A stretch of 64,000 bases of DNA from Chelatococcus sp. HY11. Its GTDB lineage: Bacteria > Pseudomonadota > Alphaproteobacteria > Rhizobiales > Beijerinckiaceae. A model generated the notes under the pieces. It saw nothing but the letters and a program-made list of their open reading frames with translations. It was not told where the DNA came from and searched no databases. The stretch is from positions 1,736,001-1,800,000 of the forward strand of contig NZ_JAHBRX010000001.1 of the NCBI RefSeq assembly GCF_018398335.1. The letters run 5' to 3'. Positions 1 to 9,657 of this stretch are shown here, in pieces (positions within the stretch are counted from its first letter, which is position 1; the number at the start of each line of letters is the position of its first letter). The position numbers and the translations under genes were made by a program.

Positions 1-107
1 AACCGGTCGTTGCCGCCCAACCCGTATGTGATGGAATTGGAGACGTTGACATCAACGACGTCATGCGCGGACGTCTTAAAATATTCGGTGAGAGTGACTT
101 CTGCCAT
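1..107 (-). CDS. RTX-type calcium-binding protein, N-terminal fragment
   Basis: The window cuts this gene; only the first 35 codons are visible, and it continues beyond base 1. An ATG at 107 follows GGAGG at a 5-base spacing, so the start is well supported. The peptide ends in SITYGLGGNDR. The GGND at the cut looks like the first glycine/aspartate nonapeptide of an RTX (haemolysin-type calcium-binding) array, entered after only about 30 residues. There is no Sec signal peptide, as expected for a type I secretion substrate, whose signal is C-terminal. The assignment rests on one partial repeat, so the family is likely but not proven. Three more RTX-type genes lie at 30-34 kb on the same strand. 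Confidence 0.55.
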   Translation of the reverse strand, partial: MAEVTLTEYFKTSAHDVVDVNVSNSITYGLGGNDR

Positions 108-233
108 GCTCGCCTCCGGCCCTGATGGTAATAAAAAATAATACCAGAGCAGTGCAGCGACGCCTACCCCTGCGGTATCGGGTGACGCGGCGTCACAGCG
201 GGGTCTCGGATTGCTGGAGCGATCAAGGCCCTC

Positions 234-273
234 AAAAAGGCAAACCCGGCTGGCGCTCCGATGCGCCGGCCGG
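234..273 (-). terminator. Intrinsic terminator of the phosphodiesterase gene
   Basis: On the minus strand an 11-bp stem (one G-T pair, arms at 246-256 and 263-273, 6-base loop) is followed by GTTTGCCTTTTTG. It lies about 35 bases past the stop of the glycerophosphodiester phosphodiesterase gene. A GC-rich stem followed by a U-rich run fits Rho-independent termination. Confidence 0.6.
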
Positions 274-306
274 CCGAAACATGGATACGGGCGAGAACGG
301 GACTGG

Positions 307-1455
307 TTACTGCCCGCGTACCGCCTTCACCGCCACATCCGGGAAATCGCTGAACACACCATCCACGCCGAGATCGATATAGGCGCGGATTTCGGCGACA
401 GGGTCGCCCTTGAAGTTCGATGCGAGATTGCGCGGCTCGGCGCGGAAGGTCCAGGTGAAGACCTTGAGGCCCTCGGCATGGGCATTCTTGACCACATCGG
501 TGGGCGGCAGCAACGTCCGGTCGGCCCAGTCCAGCTTGCCGTCACCATTGAGGTCGTCCGGCTTGCCGTCGCCATTCGCATCCGAATATTTCGCCGAGAG
601 AATATAGGGCTTCCAGGGCGCGACGATATCCGCATAGGTAGCGATTTCCTTCAGCCCCTCGGCGGTGACGAGGTCCTTGAAGGTGCGCTTGTCGCCCGCG
701 ACGACGAAGTCATAGGGCTGCGCGAGCGGAACGGCGAGGACGATCTCACCGTTCGGGCCGACGTCGTCAGCGTCGACGAGCTGGGCGAGACGGACGTTCG
801 TCTTGCCACGCAGATATTTGAGGTTGCCGACCTCGAAGCTCTGGATGACGACAGGCGCCTCCTTCGCCGTCCAGCCGGCGGCGGCCAACATGGCGACGAG
901 CTTGTCCTCCAGGGGAATGCCAGCCTGCTGGTGGAACGTCGGGTGCTTCGTTTCCGGCGCGATGCCGATCGGCCGCCCGACGCGGGTGCTCTCCGCCTTG
1001 GCGAGGTCGATGACCTCCTGAAGGGTGGGAATGCGGAACTTGCCGTCGAAGCTCTTGTCGCGACCGGCCATGGGCTGTTTCGCGAACAGGGTCTTGATCT
1101 CGGTGAGGGTGAAATCGCCCGCGAACCAGTCCGTGACATCCACGCCGTCCAGCTTCTTGGTAGTCTTGCGGGTCGCGAATTCCGGACGATCGGCGACGTC
1201 TGTGGTGCCCGAGAGCATGGGCTCATGGCGGACGACAAGCACGCCGTCCCTGGTCGATACCACGTCCGGCTCGATGAAGTCCGCGCCCTGCTCGATCGCG
1301 AGCTTGTAGCCCTCCAAGGTGTGGTCCGGGCGATAGCCACTCGCGCCGCGATGCGCGATCACGGTGGCGGTAGGGGCCGCGCTTTGCGCGAAGGATGGCG
1401 CGGCGGGCGCGCAGGCAATGACGATGGCGGTGGCAACGAGCAATGGGCGCAGCAT
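307..1455 (-). CDS. Glycerophosphodiester phosphodiesterase, periplasmic (GlpQ type)
   Basis: This is a 382-residue enzyme that should hydrolyse glycerophosphodiesters to sn-glycerol 3-phosphate and an alcohol outside the cytoplasm. Residues 1-23 form a signal peptide ending in a PSFAQS-like cleavage region. The catalytic motif HRGASGYRPDHTLEGY follows at once, then the FIEPDV metal/acid motif and the HEP motif, as in the PI-PLC-like TIM barrel family; the ending GVFSDFPD is also typical. Length is normal for secreted GlpQ-type enzymes. The ATG at 1455 has GGAGG nine bases upstream. An unusual feature is an insert at about residues 291-311 containing DANGDGKPDD and LNGDGKLDWAD, two EF-hand/dockerin-like calcium loops in tandem. 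Gene is monocistronic with its own terminator. The family call is firm; the substrate is inferred. Confidence 0.92.
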   Translation of the reverse strand: MLRPLLVATAIVIACAPAAPSFAQSAAPTATVIAHRGASGYRPDHTLEGYKLAIEQGADFIEPDVVSTRDGVLVVRHEPMLSGTTDVADRPEFATRKTTKKLDGVDVTDWFAGDFTLTEIKTLFAKQPMAGRDKSFDGKFRIPTLQEVIDLAKAESTRVGRPIGIAPETKHPTFHQQAGIPLEDKLVAMLAAAGWTAKEAPVVIQSFEVGNLKYLRGKTNVRLAQLVDADDVGPNGEIVLAVPLAQPYDFVVAGDKRTFKDLVTAEGLKEIATYADIVAPWKPYILSAKYSDANGDGKPDDLNGDGKLDWADRTLLPPTDVVKNAHAEGLKVFTWTFRAEPRNLASNFKGDPVAEIRAYIDLGVDGVFSDFPDVAVKAVRGQ

Positions 1456-1582
1456 GGACTGGATCCTCCAGGATGTTCGCGCACCCTAGGCAGCGGATAT
1501 GACGGCGCGATAACGCCGTTTCCGCGACGCTCGCCTGTCGGAAACCACAAGACTTGCTATGATCACGACGGGAGGTATCGCC

Positions 1583-1984
1583 ATGAAGATTTGCATACCG
1601 GTCTTGTCTACCGCCCTTTTCCTCAACGTAGCACCGTTCACGCCAGCGCTCGCGCAGGACCAGACCCTGCGGACGATCGACGTGCCAGCCGGCAAAACCA
1701 GCCAGCTGTCCGTCCATTCCGGCGCCTTCGCGGATTGCAGTCCGAAACCGCTGGTCGAGATCCGGGTCGACAAGATCCCAACCGCCGGGACCCTCGCGGT
1801 TCGCGATGCGAGGGTGCGGGTGCGTACCGGCAACTGCGCGGGCAAGGAATATCCCGCTCGCATCGTTCTCTACCAGGCGCCCGTCAAAGTGGGAGCGACG
1901 GACAGCGCGAGCTATACGGTCACATCAGGGGACCGCGTGAACATTTTTGGTGTCAACATCAACGTGGTGGCGCCAAAGCCCTGA
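1583..1984 (+). CDS. Exported protein of unknown function
   Basis: This encodes 133 residues with a clear signal peptide (MKICIPVLSTALFLNVAPF, cleavage near ALAQD), so the product is probably periplasmic. The start at 1583 is chosen over an ATG at 1559 because GGAGGT lies 7 bases before it and the signal peptide begins there. The mature part is beta-rich by appearance, with two cysteines (ADCSPK and TGNCAG) that could form a disulfide, and ends in NINVVAPKP. I do not recognise a family. It stands alone, divergent from the phosphodiesterase gene. Confidence 0.7.
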   Translation: MKICIPVLSTALFLNVAPFTPALAQDQTLRTIDVPAGKTSQLSVHSGAFADCSPKPLVEIRVDKIPTAGTLAVRDARVRVRTGNCAGKEYPARIVLYQAPVKVGATDSASYTVTSGDRVNIFGVNINVVAPKP

Positions 1985-2089
1985 GGGAGCGGCTCTGCAG
2001 CGATACGAGCCAGACGATGGAGCGATCTTCGAGAACCTCCTGAGAGCCAAGCGCATTATTGCGCACTCAGCGGCGACAATAGAGGATGC

Positions 2090-2443
2090 TTAAAGGAGCG
2101 CCTTCTCGTACTCTTCGGGCTTGAAGCCGACGAGCGGGCTCCCACCAATCACCAGAACCGGGCGCTTGATCATCGACGGCTGCGCGAGCATCAGCGCCAC
2201 AGCCTTCTCCTCCGTCAAATCCGCGCGCTGCGCCTCCGGCAGCTTGCGAAATGTCGTACCCGCCCGATTCAAGAGCTTCTCCCAGCCAACGGCCTTGATC
2301 CAGGCCTTGAGATGCGCCGCGTCGATGCCATCGACCTTGTAGTCGTGGAAGCTATAGGCGATGCCGTGGTCGTCGAGCCAGGAACGCGCCTTTTTCATCG
2401 TGTCGCAGTTCTTGATGCCGTAGATTGAAAGGGGTTTGGCCAT
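2090..2443 (-). CDS. ArsC/Spx-family reductase-like protein (YffB type)
   Basis: A 117-residue thioredoxin-fold protein of the ArsC/Spx superfamily. It starts MAKPLSIYGIKNCDTMKKAR, where the single cysteine in KNCDT sits at the position of the ArsC catalytic cysteine. The IKRPVL motif near residue 95 is the conserved substrate-side RP motif, and the protein ends in GFKPEEYEKAL as YffB-like members do. Its true substrate in this subfamily is uncertain; glutathione-dependent thiol reduction has been proposed for YffB, and arsenate reduction should not be assumed. The ATG at 2443 is preferred to one nine codons upstream because it matches the family N-terminus. It is divergent from the phosphatase-like gene at 2545. 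Confidence 0.88.
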   Translation of the reverse strand: MAKPLSIYGIKNCDTMKKARSWLDDHGIAYSFHDYKVDGIDAAHLKAWIKAVGWEKLLNRAGTTFRKLPEAQRADLTEEKAVALMLAQPSMIKRPVLVIGGSPLVGFKPEEYEKALL

Positions 2444-2544
2444 AACATTCCATTCCGAGGCGTGTTCCATCCCGAAGGCATTGAGTCTATATCAGCCAAG
2501 CTTACGCCTGCCTATCAACGGCTGCATTTCCTCCACGGATCACT

Positions 2545-2886
2545 ATGAAGCGCGTGCTTTTTGTCTGTCGGCGCAATAGGCTCCGCAGCCCCACCGCCGA
2601 GCAGGTCTTCGCCGTGTGGCCGAGCCCCGACAAGCCCAGCGTCGAGACGGCCTCGGCGGGTCTCAGTCCGGACGCGGAAGAAAGACTGTCGCCGGAGCAT
2701 ATCGAATGGGCCGATACGATCCTTGTGATGGAGCGCGCCCACAAAGCCCAGCTGACCGCGCGATTTGGCAAGCATCTGAAGGGCAAGCGCGTGGCGAGCC
2801 TCGACATCCCCGACAATTACGACTTCATGGACCCGGCTTTGATCGCGCTGCTCATGAAGAAGGTGCCCCGCTATATCAGCCCTTAA
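2545..2886 (+). CDS. Low-molecular-weight protein tyrosine phosphatase-like protein
   Basis: This 113-residue protein opens MKRVLFVCRRNRLRSPTAEQ. C8 and R14 make the C-x5-R-S phosphate-binding loop of low-molecular-weight tyrosine phosphatases. It is shorter than the classical enzymes (about 150 residues) and resembles the COG4551 group of predicted phosphatases, which end soon after a DIPDNYDFMDP segment. That segment carries an aspartate that could be the general acid. Its substrate cannot be read from the sequence. The gene is alone on the plus strand, with its stop 15 bases from the converging yacG stop. Confidence 0.85.
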   Translation: MKRVLFVCRRNRLRSPTAEQVFAVWPSPDKPSVETASAGLSPDAEERLSPEHIEWADTILVMERAHKAQLTARFGKHLKGKRVASLDIPDNYDFMDPALIALLMKKVPRYISP

Positions 2887-2901
2887 GGGGTAGAACGAGG
2901 T

Positions 2902-3144
2902 TCAACGTCCGGTCGTCGGCCCTTCATCGCCGTCGTCGTCCAGCGGGTCATCATCCCGCGCGGGGATCACATAGCCGCCGGACAGCCAGCGGTTGAGGTC
3001 GATATCCGCGCAGCGCTTGGAGCAGAACGGCCGCCAGCGCAAAGTCGACGCCTTCCCGCAGATCGGGCAGGGCTTGCTGTCGTCAGCCCCGCCGCCCGGC
3101 TGGTCCGCGCCACTTGTATTGTCGTTGTCCGCGATCGGCACCAT
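2902..3144 (-). CDS. yacG: DNA gyrase inhibitor YacG (zinc-binding)
   Basis: An 80-residue protein with the YacG zinc site: CPICGK at residues 26-31 and [14 protein letters not shown] at 40-53 supply four cysteines, and the following WLSGGYVIP is the family signature. E. coli YacG binds zinc and inhibits DNA gyrase through GyrB. The acidic tail ([12 protein letters not shown]) is common in alphaproteobacterial members. The gene starts 4 bases after the maf stop, so it is the last gene of an infA-maf-yacG transcription unit, an order conserved in this class. Confidence 0.93.
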   Translation of the reverse strand: MVPIADNDNTSGADQPGGGADDSKPCPICGKASTLRWRPFCSKRCADIDLNRWLSGGYVIPARDDDPLDDDGDEGPTTGR

Positions 3145-3148
3145 CGCC

Positions 3149-3802
3149 CTAAGCCGCGTTCAGCCAGGACAGCCGCACGGGATAGCCCTCGCCGGCCAGC
3201 AGGTTGACGCTCTCATAGAGCGGCAGGCCGACCACGGCCGTGTAGGAGCCCACGAGCTTCACGGCAAAGGCGCCGGCGAGGCCCTGAATGGCATAGCCGC
3301 CAGCCTTGCCGCGCCATTCGCCCGATGCAAGATAGCTCTCCATCTCGTCCTGCGAGAGGTTCTTGAAGCGCACCCGCGTCTCGACGATCCGCTGGCGGCT
3401 CTTGCCCTGCGGCGTGATGAGATGCACGGCCGAATAGACGCGATGACCGCGTCCCGACACCATGCGCAGACACTGGGCGGCTTCCTCGACGGTTTCAGCC
3501 TTGGGAAGGATGCGCCGGCCGACGGCAACGACCGTGTCGGCCGCGAGGATGAAGGCGCTCGCAAGCTCCTGCTGCCGCTCGGCCATCTGGCGCGTTGCCT
3601 CGGCCTTGTCGCGCGCCAGCCGGCGGGCGACGTCGCGCGGCTTCTCGCCACGCAGCGGCGTCTCGTCGACATCAGCGGGCATCAGCGCGTCCGGCTCGAC
3701 GCCGACCTGCTGCAAAAGAGCCAGCCTGCGCGGCGAAGCCGAGGCCAACACGAGCTTAGGACGCCAACTCGCCGACAAGGATGCGTCGAGGGTGGAAACC
3801 AA
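3149..3802 (-). CDS. maf: Maf-family nucleoside triphosphate pyrophosphatase
   Basis: A 217-residue cytoplasmic pyrophosphatase of the Maf family, which removes non-canonical or methylated nucleotides (dTTP/UTP or m7GTP, depending on the subfamily). The signature [16 protein letters not shown] is at residues 18-33, ADVDE follows near 44, and AADTVV (Asp as catalytic base) is near 90. The start used is a TTG at 3802, with GGGAGAG 7 bases upstream; no ATG gives a full-length protein. It follows infA by 44 bases and precedes yacG by 4. The substrate subfamily cannot be settled by eye. Confidence 0.92.
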   Translation of the reverse strand: MVSTLDASLSASWRPKLVLASASPRRLALLQQVGVEPDALMPADVDETPLRGEKPRDVARRLARDKAEATRQMAERQQELASAFILAADTVVAVGRRILPKAETVEEAAQCLRMVSGRGHRVYSAVHLITPQGKSRQRIVETRVRFKNLSQDEMESYLASGEWRGKAGGYAIQGLAGAFAVKLVGSYTAVVGLPLYESVNLLAGEGYPVRLSWLNAA

Positions 3803-3846
3803 GGCGTAGCTCTCCCGGGCCGAATGTGCTGAAGTCAGGCAATGAA

Positions 3847-4065
3847 CTATTTGAAACGATAGGTGATCCGGCCCTTGGTCAGATCATAGGGCGTCATCTC
3901 AACGAGAACGCGGTCGCCCGTCAGCACGCGGATGCGGTTCTTGCGCATCTTGCCGGCGGTGTGCGCCACGATCTCATGGTCGTTCTCGAGCTTGACGCGA
4001 AACATCGCATTGGGGAGCAGTTCCGTCACAACTCCCGGGAACTCGAGGAGCTCTTCTTTCGACAT
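3847..4065 (-). CDS. infA: Translation initiation factor IF-1
   Basis: A 72-residue S1/OB-fold protein that binds the ribosomal A site during initiation. The sequence [20 protein letters not shown] is nearly identical to other alphaproteobacterial IF-1 proteins, and it ends [12 protein letters not shown]. The ATG at 4065 is chosen over one six codons upstream because AAGGA lies 6 bases before it and it gives the family length. It heads the infA-maf-yacG unit; the promoter must lie in the 220 bases between 4066 and pssA. Confidence 0.97.
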   Translation of the reverse strand: MSKEELLEFPGVVTELLPNAMFRVKLENDHEIVAHTAGKMRKNRIRVLTGDRVLVEMTPYDLTKGRITYRFK

Positions 4066-4288
4066 TCGATTCCTTGCGGTCACTTTTGGTCACAATGGGA
4101 CGGCGCGGACCCTACTCGATACGCGACTTATTGTGAACCTGGGATGCTGAGCGCAGAGGTATAGCCGATTTCAACGCGAATCGACATATTTGTCAGCTCA
4201 ACATCATCTTTCAGTGGACCGCCCCGGCGACGATTGCAACCGCAGCCGTACGGGAGGCGTGCAAAACTCACCGACTGGGGCGCCCTAA

Positions 4289-5155
4289 TCACAGCGTGGG
4301 CGGTGGACCATCAGCAGCCGATGGCGTTTTCAGGCCACCGGCACGCGCCGCTGATTTCTCGAGCCTGTCCGCTTTCTCAAGGGCCCGATAGCGCATGAAG
4401 CCGAAGGGCAGCGCGCCGAGATAGACCAGCGTACAAACCGCCAGCACCTCGAAGGTGAAGCTGACGAACAGGGCAGCGAACAGGACCACCAGGACGAAGA
4501 GCGGCAGCACGAGCTCGCGCGGCACGCGGCTGCCGAATGTCTTGCCGGAAAAGGTCGGGATCCGGCTGACCATCAGGAAAGCGATGAGCACGACATAGAC
4601 GCCGACGACCGGGGCCGGCAGCCCGCCGCCGGGAATGCCCACGAAATTGAGGTAGAGCGGCAGCATCACCGTGACCGCGCCCGCTGGCGCTGCCATGCCG
4701 ACGAAGAAGTGCTTCTGCCATTCCGGGCGATTGGGATCATCGAGCATCACGTTGAAGCGCGCGAGCCTCAGCGCGGCCGCAATCGCGAAGACCAGCGCCG
4801 CGATCCAGCCCAGCGACCGCATGTCGTGCAGGATGAAGACATAGAGCAGCATCGGAGGCGCGACGCCGAAGTTCACGAAATCCGAGAGGGAATCGAGTTC
4901 GGCGCCGAAGCGGGATGTGCCCTTGAGCAGGCGCGCGATGCGCCCGTCCAACCCGTCGAGCACGGCCGCCACCGCGATCGCGAAGATCGCCAGCTCCAGG
5001 CGCTCCTCGATCGCAAGACGAATCGCCGTCAGCCCCAGGCACAGCGCGAGCAGCGTGATCAGGTTTGGTACGAGCAAACGCAACGGGATCGGCTTGAACA
5101 GCCGGCGCTTGGGCTCGTCCGGATCCGGCGCGAAGGGCGGGAACAGATCACTCAT
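4289..5155 (-). CDS. pssA: CDP-diacylglycerol-serine O-phosphatidyltransferase
   Basis: This inner-membrane enzyme (288 residues) makes phosphatidylserine from CDP-diacylglycerol and serine. The CDP-alcohol phosphotransferase motif D-G-x2-A-R-x8-G-x3-D-x3-D is seen as DGLDGRIARLLKGTSRFGAE followed by LDSLSDFVNFG, around residues 65-95. Six or more hydrophobic segments follow. The start at 5155 (MSDLFPPFAP) is the natural N-terminus; an open frame continues upstream into psd but encodes low-complexity shadow sequence. It lies 46 bases after psd, so psd-pssA form an operon for phosphatidylethanolamine synthesis, an arrangement common in rhizobia. Confidence 0.95.
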   Translation of the reverse strand: MSDLFPPFAPDPDEPKRRLFKPIPLRLLVPNLITLLALCLGLTAIRLAIEERLELAIFAIAVAAVLDGLDGRIARLLKGTSRFGAELDSLSDFVNFGVAPPMLLYVFILHDMRSLGWIAALVFAIAAALRLARFNVMLDDPNRPEWQKHFFVGMAAPAGAVTVMLPLYLNFVGIPGGGLPAPVVGVYVVLIAFLMVSRIPTFSGKTFGSRVPRELVLPLFVLVVLFAALFVSFTFEVLAVCTLVYLGALPFGFMRYRALEKADRLEKSAARAGGLKTPSAADGPPPTL

Positions 5156-5201
5156 CGGCTTACCAGGATCTCCCGGCTTTGGCTGGCGATAGGGCTTGCA
5201 T

Positions 5202-5900
5202 TCAGCTCTGGCGATATTGGCGTGGCACGCCACGGATCCCGAGGTCGGCGATGACGGTCTCACCGGCGACCGACCGCTGGCCGACGCCGACGAGCGGCGC
5301 GACCGTCTGCGGGAGATAGACATCGACACGGGACCCGAAACGGATGAGGCCGAAGCGCTCGCCCGCCGCCAAGGTGTCGCCCTCGCGCACGAAGGATACG
5401 ATGCGCCGCGCGACGAGGCCGGCGATCTGCACGACACCGATGCGCAGGTCCCCATGGGAGATCACGAGGCCGTTGCGCTCATTGTCTTCGCTCGCCTTGT
5501 CGAGATCGGCATTGATGAAGATGCCGGGCGTGTACACAATGCGCTCGATGCGCCCGTCCAGCGGGCTCCGGTTCACGTGGCAGTCGAAGACGTTCATGAA
5601 GATCGAGACACGCGTCATCGGCACTTCTGAAAGACCGAGCTCAGCGGGTGGCAGCACGGTGGCGATGGCACTGACACGTCCATCCGCCGGCGCGATGACG
5701 AGCCCCTCGGTGACCGGGGTCACGCGTTCCGGATCCCGGAAAAAGTAACAGATCCAGAGCGTGATCAGCGCGCCGATCCAGCCGAAGGGCGTCCAGAGAT
5801 GCCCGAGCACCAGGGAGGCCACCGCCGCGATGGCGATGAAGGGATAACCTTCCTTATGGATGGGCGCGAGCCCGCTGCGGATCGAATCGTAGACGGACAA
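5202..5900 (-). CDS. psd: Phosphatidylserine decarboxylase proenzyme
   Basis: A 232-residue short-form proenzyme that decarboxylates phosphatidylserine to phosphatidylethanolamine. It carries an N-terminal membrane segment, the [10 protein letters not shown] motif, [17 protein letters not shown] with the conserved histidine, and RFGSRVD, where cleavage between Gly and Ser makes the pyruvoyl group. The start chosen is TTG at 5900, with GGAG 7 bases upstream, giving [20 protein letters not shown] as in related Psd proteins; longer in-frame sequence upstream looks non-coding. First gene of the psd-pssA operon. Confidence 0.95.
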   Translation of the reverse strand: MSVYDSIRSGLAPIHKEGYPFIAIAAVASLVLGHLWTPFGWIGALITLWICYFFRDPERVTPVTEGLVIAPADGRVSAIATVLPPAELGLSEVPMTRVSIFMNVFDCHVNRSPLDGRIERIVYTPGIFINADLDKASEDNERNGLVISHGDLRIGVVQIAGLVARRIVSFVREGDTLAAGERFGLIRFGSRVDVYLPQTVAPLVGVGQRSVAGETVIADLGIRGVPRQYRQS

Positions 5901-6040
5901 TGTATGTCTCCAGTTCGCGCGCTTTATCACATTCGTCGGGCAAAACCGCAATTCACGGCCTCGCCGCCACAATAAGCATGCCGCCGTCCGGGCGAAACCT
6001 GCATTGCGTCGCAATCCAAAGCGTATAAGCCATAACGCCG

Positions 6041-7963
6041 TCAGGCCCGCGCGACCGGCAGCCCGTCTGCCGCGGCTTCCAGCGCCTCGGCGTCCGAGAC
6101 GCGCTTCAGTCGCTCGCGCGCCTCCTCCGCCTCGCGCTGCTGGTTCCAGAGCGCGGCATAGAGGCCGTTTCTGGCCAGCAGGTCGAGATGGCGGCCACGC
6201 TCGACGATGCGTCCCTGATCGAGCACAAGGATCTCGTCGGCCGCGACGATCGTGGACAAACGATGGGCAATGACCAGTGTCGCGCGACCACGGCTGACCC
6301 GTTCAAGCGCCGACTGGATGTCGCGCTCGGTGAAACTGTCAAGGGCGGACGTCGCTTCGTCCAGAACGAGGATCGGCGGCGCCTTCAGGATGGTCCGGGC
6401 GATGGCCACGCGCTGCTTCTCGCCGCCGGACAGCTTCAGGCCGCGCTCGCCGACAGGGGTATCGTAGCCTTCCGGCAAGCTGCGGATGAAGCCGTCGATC
6501 CGCGCGTCGCGGGCGGCGGCGATGATCTCCTCCTCGCTCGCGTCCCAGCGGCCGTAGCGGATGTTGTAGCCGATGGTGTCGTTGAACAGCACCGTATCCT
6601 GCGGGACCATGCCGATCGCTGCCCGGAGCGATGTCTGCTGGATCTCCGCGATGTTCTGGCCATCGATCAGGATGCGGCCTTTCGAGGGCGCATAGAACCT
6701 GAACAGAAGGCGCGACAGGGTGGACTTGCCCGCGCCCGACGAGCCGACGATCGCCACGGTATGCCCCGCGGGGATGCTGAAGGACACGCCCTGCAGGATG
6801 GGCCGCTCGGGATGATAGGCGAAATGCACGTCCTCGAACGTCACTTCGCCCTTGTTGACCACGAGCGGCTGCGCGCCGGGCAGATCCTGGATCTCGGGGC
6901 TGCGGGACAGGATGTCGAAGATTTCGGCGATGTCGATCAGCGCCTGCTTGATCTCGCGATACAGCATTCCCATGAAATTGAGCGGCATGTAGAGCTGGAT
7001 CAGCATGGCGTTGACCATCACGAAATCGCCGATGGTCGCCTGCCCGCGCTTCACGTCGATGGCGGCCATCACCATGACGAGCGTCAGGCCGATGGTGAAA
7101 ATGGTGGCCTGCCCGGCGTTGAGCACGGCAAGCGACGTGTAGGTCTGCGTGCTGGCGTGCTCGTAGCGCTCCATGGAGACGTCGTAGCGCGCGGTCTCAC
7201 GTTTCTCGGCGCCGAAATATTTCACCGTCTCGTAGTTGAGCAGCGAATCGATGGCCTTCGTATTGGCGTCGGAATCAGAGTCGTTCATGCGGCGGCGTAT
7301 GCTGATGCGCCACTGCGTCGCCTTGTAGGTGTAATAGAGATAACAGGCGATCATCGCGACCACGACAGCGGCGAAGCGCCAGTCGAACTGCAGCCAGAGG
7401 ATGGCGACAACCAGCACGAATTCAAGGATGGTGGGCAGCAGCTGGAGGACCGTCAGCCGAACGAGCTCCTCAATGCCGTTGCGGCCGCGTTCGAGCACCC
7501 GCGTCAGCCCGCCGGTCTTGCGCTCGAGATGAAAGCGCAGTGACAGCCGGTGCATATGCTCGAAGGTCTGCAGCGCCAGGCGCCGCACCGCATTCATGGC
7601 GACCGAGGCAAACAGCCCGTCGCGCGCCTGGGTCAGCACCGCCATCACGATGCGCAGGACGCCGTAGAGCACAGTCAGGGCGATCGCGCTGCCCCACAGC
7701 GACGTCGCTTCACCCGCCTCGACAGCCTTGGCATCGAGAGTCAAGGCATCGATCGCCCATTTGAAGCTGTAGGGCATCAGGATGGTGACGAGCTTGGCGA
7801 GCACGAGGAGTCCGACCGCCATATAGATGCGGACCCGCAGATCCGCGCGATCATGCGGCCAGAGATAGGGCCAGAGCCGCTGCGCCGTCGTCGCGAAGGC
7901 GGAGGAAGCACGTTTATCCGGCTGGGGCTGCTGGTCGGCCCCGCCGGCGGTAGGCGCTAACAT
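6041..7963 (-). CDS. Atm1/HMT1-type ABC exporter (fused permease and ATPase)
   Basis: A 640-residue half-transporter with an N-terminal six-helix domain (about residues 35-330) and a C-terminal ATPase. Walker A is GSSGAGKST, the signature LSGGEKQR, Walker [13 protein letters not shown], and the switch histidine is in IAHRLST. The sequence pattern ([22 protein letters not shown]) matches the Atm1 family, which exports glutathione-linked compounds; the Novosphingobium member confers metal tolerance. A TTG at 7972 would add three residues; the ATG at 7963 is preferred. It stands alone between psd and the LysM gene. Confidence 0.93.
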   Translation of the reverse strand: MLAPTAGGADQQPQPDKRASSAFATTAQRLWPYLWPHDRADLRVRIYMAVGLLVLAKLVTILMPYSFKWAIDALTLDAKAVEAGEATSLWGSAIALTVLYGVLRIVMAVLTQARDGLFASVAMNAVRRLALQTFEHMHRLSLRFHLERKTGGLTRVLERGRNGIEELVRLTVLQLLPTILEFVLVVAILWLQFDWRFAAVVVAMIACYLYYTYKATQWRISIRRRMNDSDSDANTKAIDSLLNYETVKYFGAEKRETARYDVSMERYEHASTQTYTSLAVLNAGQATIFTIGLTLVMVMAAIDVKRGQATIGDFVMVNAMLIQLYMPLNFMGMLYREIKQALIDIAEIFDILSRSPEIQDLPGAQPLVVNKGEVTFEDVHFAYHPERPILQGVSFSIPAGHTVAIVGSSGAGKSTLSRLLFRFYAPSKGRILIDGQNIAEIQQTSLRAAIGMVPQDTVLFNDTIGYNIRYGRWDASEEEIIAAARDARIDGFIRSLPEGYDTPVGERGLKLSGGEKQRVAIARTILKAPPILVLDEATSALDSFTERDIQSALERVSRGRATLVIAHRLSTIVAADEILVLDQGRIVERGRHLDLLARNGLYAALWNQQREAEEARERLKRVSDAEALEAAADGLPVARA

Positions 7964-8078
7964 GATCGACAATCCAAAAGTTTAAGTCCGCCCTATATAG
8001 GGACAAAGGGGAACCTATGCAGCCCCGAACATGCGCGCGCCGTCGATGCGGGAGGCACGCCGCGCTCCCCTTGGCCGT

Positions 8079-9425
8079 TCACCCCCGTGGCAGAACGAAA
8101 ACCTGGCCGGGATAGATCCGGTGATGGTTGCGGATCTGGTTTTGATTGGCGTCGTAGATAACCGTGTAGCGCGCGCCGCGCCCATAGACGCGCCGACTGA
8201 TGCGCCAGAGGTTGTCGCCACGCACGACGGTCGTCGTATTGACCTCGGGAATCACGACGGCTGACGACGTAGCATTCCCGGCCGGGGCATTCGCGGCAAC
8301 GGAACCACCCGCGGTCGCCGGTGGCGACGCGGGCGTGCCTGCGGCCTGAGGCGCGGCTGCCATCTGCCCCGACGGTGCCGAGACCGCGCCGACGACCGCA
8401 GGTGCCGGCATCGTGAAAGCGACTTCCGCCCGGGATTTGACCGCCCCGTTCGTCGGCTCGACGTCGTCCAGGCGGACACGATATTCGCCGGGAGCCAGCC
8501 CGCGCTCGATCGTGAAGGAGAGGTGCCCTGCCGGTCCGGTGACGGCCGAGGCGACGTAGCTGTCGTTGAGATAAAGGCGGACCGTGGCGGAAGGCGCGGC
8601 GCGGCCGGAAACAAACATGCGCCCGTCCTCGGCCTCGACGGTATCCACGACCACCCCGCTCCGCGATGCGCTGGTGACTGGCGCGGAAGACGCCGACTGG
8701 GCCGACGCCGGCGCTCCTGCCTGAGACGATGGAGCAGCGGCCGCGCTCGTCCGGGGGCTTTCCGACGTCGTGATCTGAGCGGCCTGCTCGCTTGGACGCG
8801 ACAGGATCTGGGCCGGCTTGTTCGGCGAGAGCAGCGCAACCATCGGCGCGGTCTTCCTATCACCGGCGACGACGACTGAAATGGTATCGCCGGATTGCAG
8901 TGTCTTGCCATCAACGATGCAGCGAAGCGAAAGCTCGTGCGTGCCCGGCTCAAGTGCGGGCGGCACCATCGCGAATGCTCCGCTCGCATCCGCGATGGCG
9001 GTGCTGATCGGCTGGCCGTTGCGCAAAAGCTCGACCCTGGATCCGGGAGGCGCGCGCCCTGCGACCACCGAAGAGCCATCGGGCTCGACGCGCACCACAT
9101 CGAAGGAGGGGGCCGTGGTGGAAGGCTGTGACGGCGTCGAGGCCTTCCCCTCGGCTGCAGGCGCCTGAGAGGCAGGCGCTTGCGCGGCGGGCACTTGCCG
9201 CGGCGCACCAGCACCCGCCGGAGAAGGCGCGGCGGCCTGTCCCGCCGGAGCAGCGCTTCCCTGAGGCGCCGTCGTTGAAGGCGGGGCGGCAGGCACTGAA
9301 GCCACCGGTGCGGGCGCGGTCGGTTCCGACGTGCGGCGCGGCACGCCCCAGGCATAGATGAGCACCGCCAGAATCACAGCGGCGACGATGGCGACGGCAA
9401 CCTGTATCCCGCGAGAGCGCGCCAT
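8079..9425 (-). CDS. LysM-domain envelope protein with Ig-like segments
   Basis: About 448 residues, with an N-terminal membrane anchor (VAVAIVAAVILAVLIYAW), a long Pro/Ala/Ser-rich linker, two Ig-like/carboxypeptidase-regulatory-like beta domains (around RVEPDGSSVVAGRAPPGS and DTVEAEDGRMFVSGRAAP), and a C-terminal LysM domain (TTTVVRGDNLWRISRRVYG to PGQVFVLPRG) that should bind peptidoglycan. The ATG at 9425 has AGGGA just upstream and places the anchor at the N-terminus; an ATG at 9479 would add 18 residues. This architecture is widespread in Hyphomicrobiales, but the role is unknown; periplasmic peptidoglycan binding is inferred. Confidence 0.88.
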   Translation of the reverse strand: MARSRGIQVAVAIVAAVILAVLIYAWGVPRRTSEPTAPAPVASVPAAPPSTTAPQGSAAPAGQAAAPSPAGAGAPRQVPAAQAPASQAPAAEGKASTPSQPSTTAPSFDVVRVEPDGSSVVAGRAPPGSRVELLRNGQPISTAIADASGAFAMVPPALEPGTHELSLRCIVDGKTLQSGDTISVVVAGDRKTAPMVALLSPNKPAQILSRPSEQAAQITTSESPRTSAAAAPSSQAGAPASAQSASSAPVTSASRSGVVVDTVEAEDGRMFVSGRAAPSATVRLYLNDSYVASAVTGPAGHLSFTIERGLAPGEYRVRLDDVEPTNGAVKSRAEVAFTMPAPAVVGAVSAPSGQMAAAPQAAGTPASPPATAGGSVAANAPAGNATSSAVVIPEVNTTTVVRGDNLWRISRRVYGRGARYTVIYDANQNQIRNHHRIYPGQVFVLPRG

Positions 9426-9657
9426 TCTGTCCCTAAACCCCCGACCCTTCGTATGACCCTCTGCTGTGACGCTATCCATTTAGATAGGCGGCTTCCAGAG
9501 CATCGCTCCACGGATAATGACTTTCTCGTGGCAGCACGCTCATTATTCCATCCACGTGTCCGAAAAAACACCTTAATCGCCATTCGCGGCGGTTCCGTGG
9601 ACGGCGCGGGCGATGATGGGCTTGACGGGCGTCATCGTGGCAGCCACATCGTTCGAT

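Noticed and set aside
211-2043. 610-codon plus-strand open frame
   Set aside because: It is the antisense shadow of the phosphodiesterase gene: high-GC DNA keeps the opposite frame open. The minus-strand protein has a signal peptide and full catalytic motifs.
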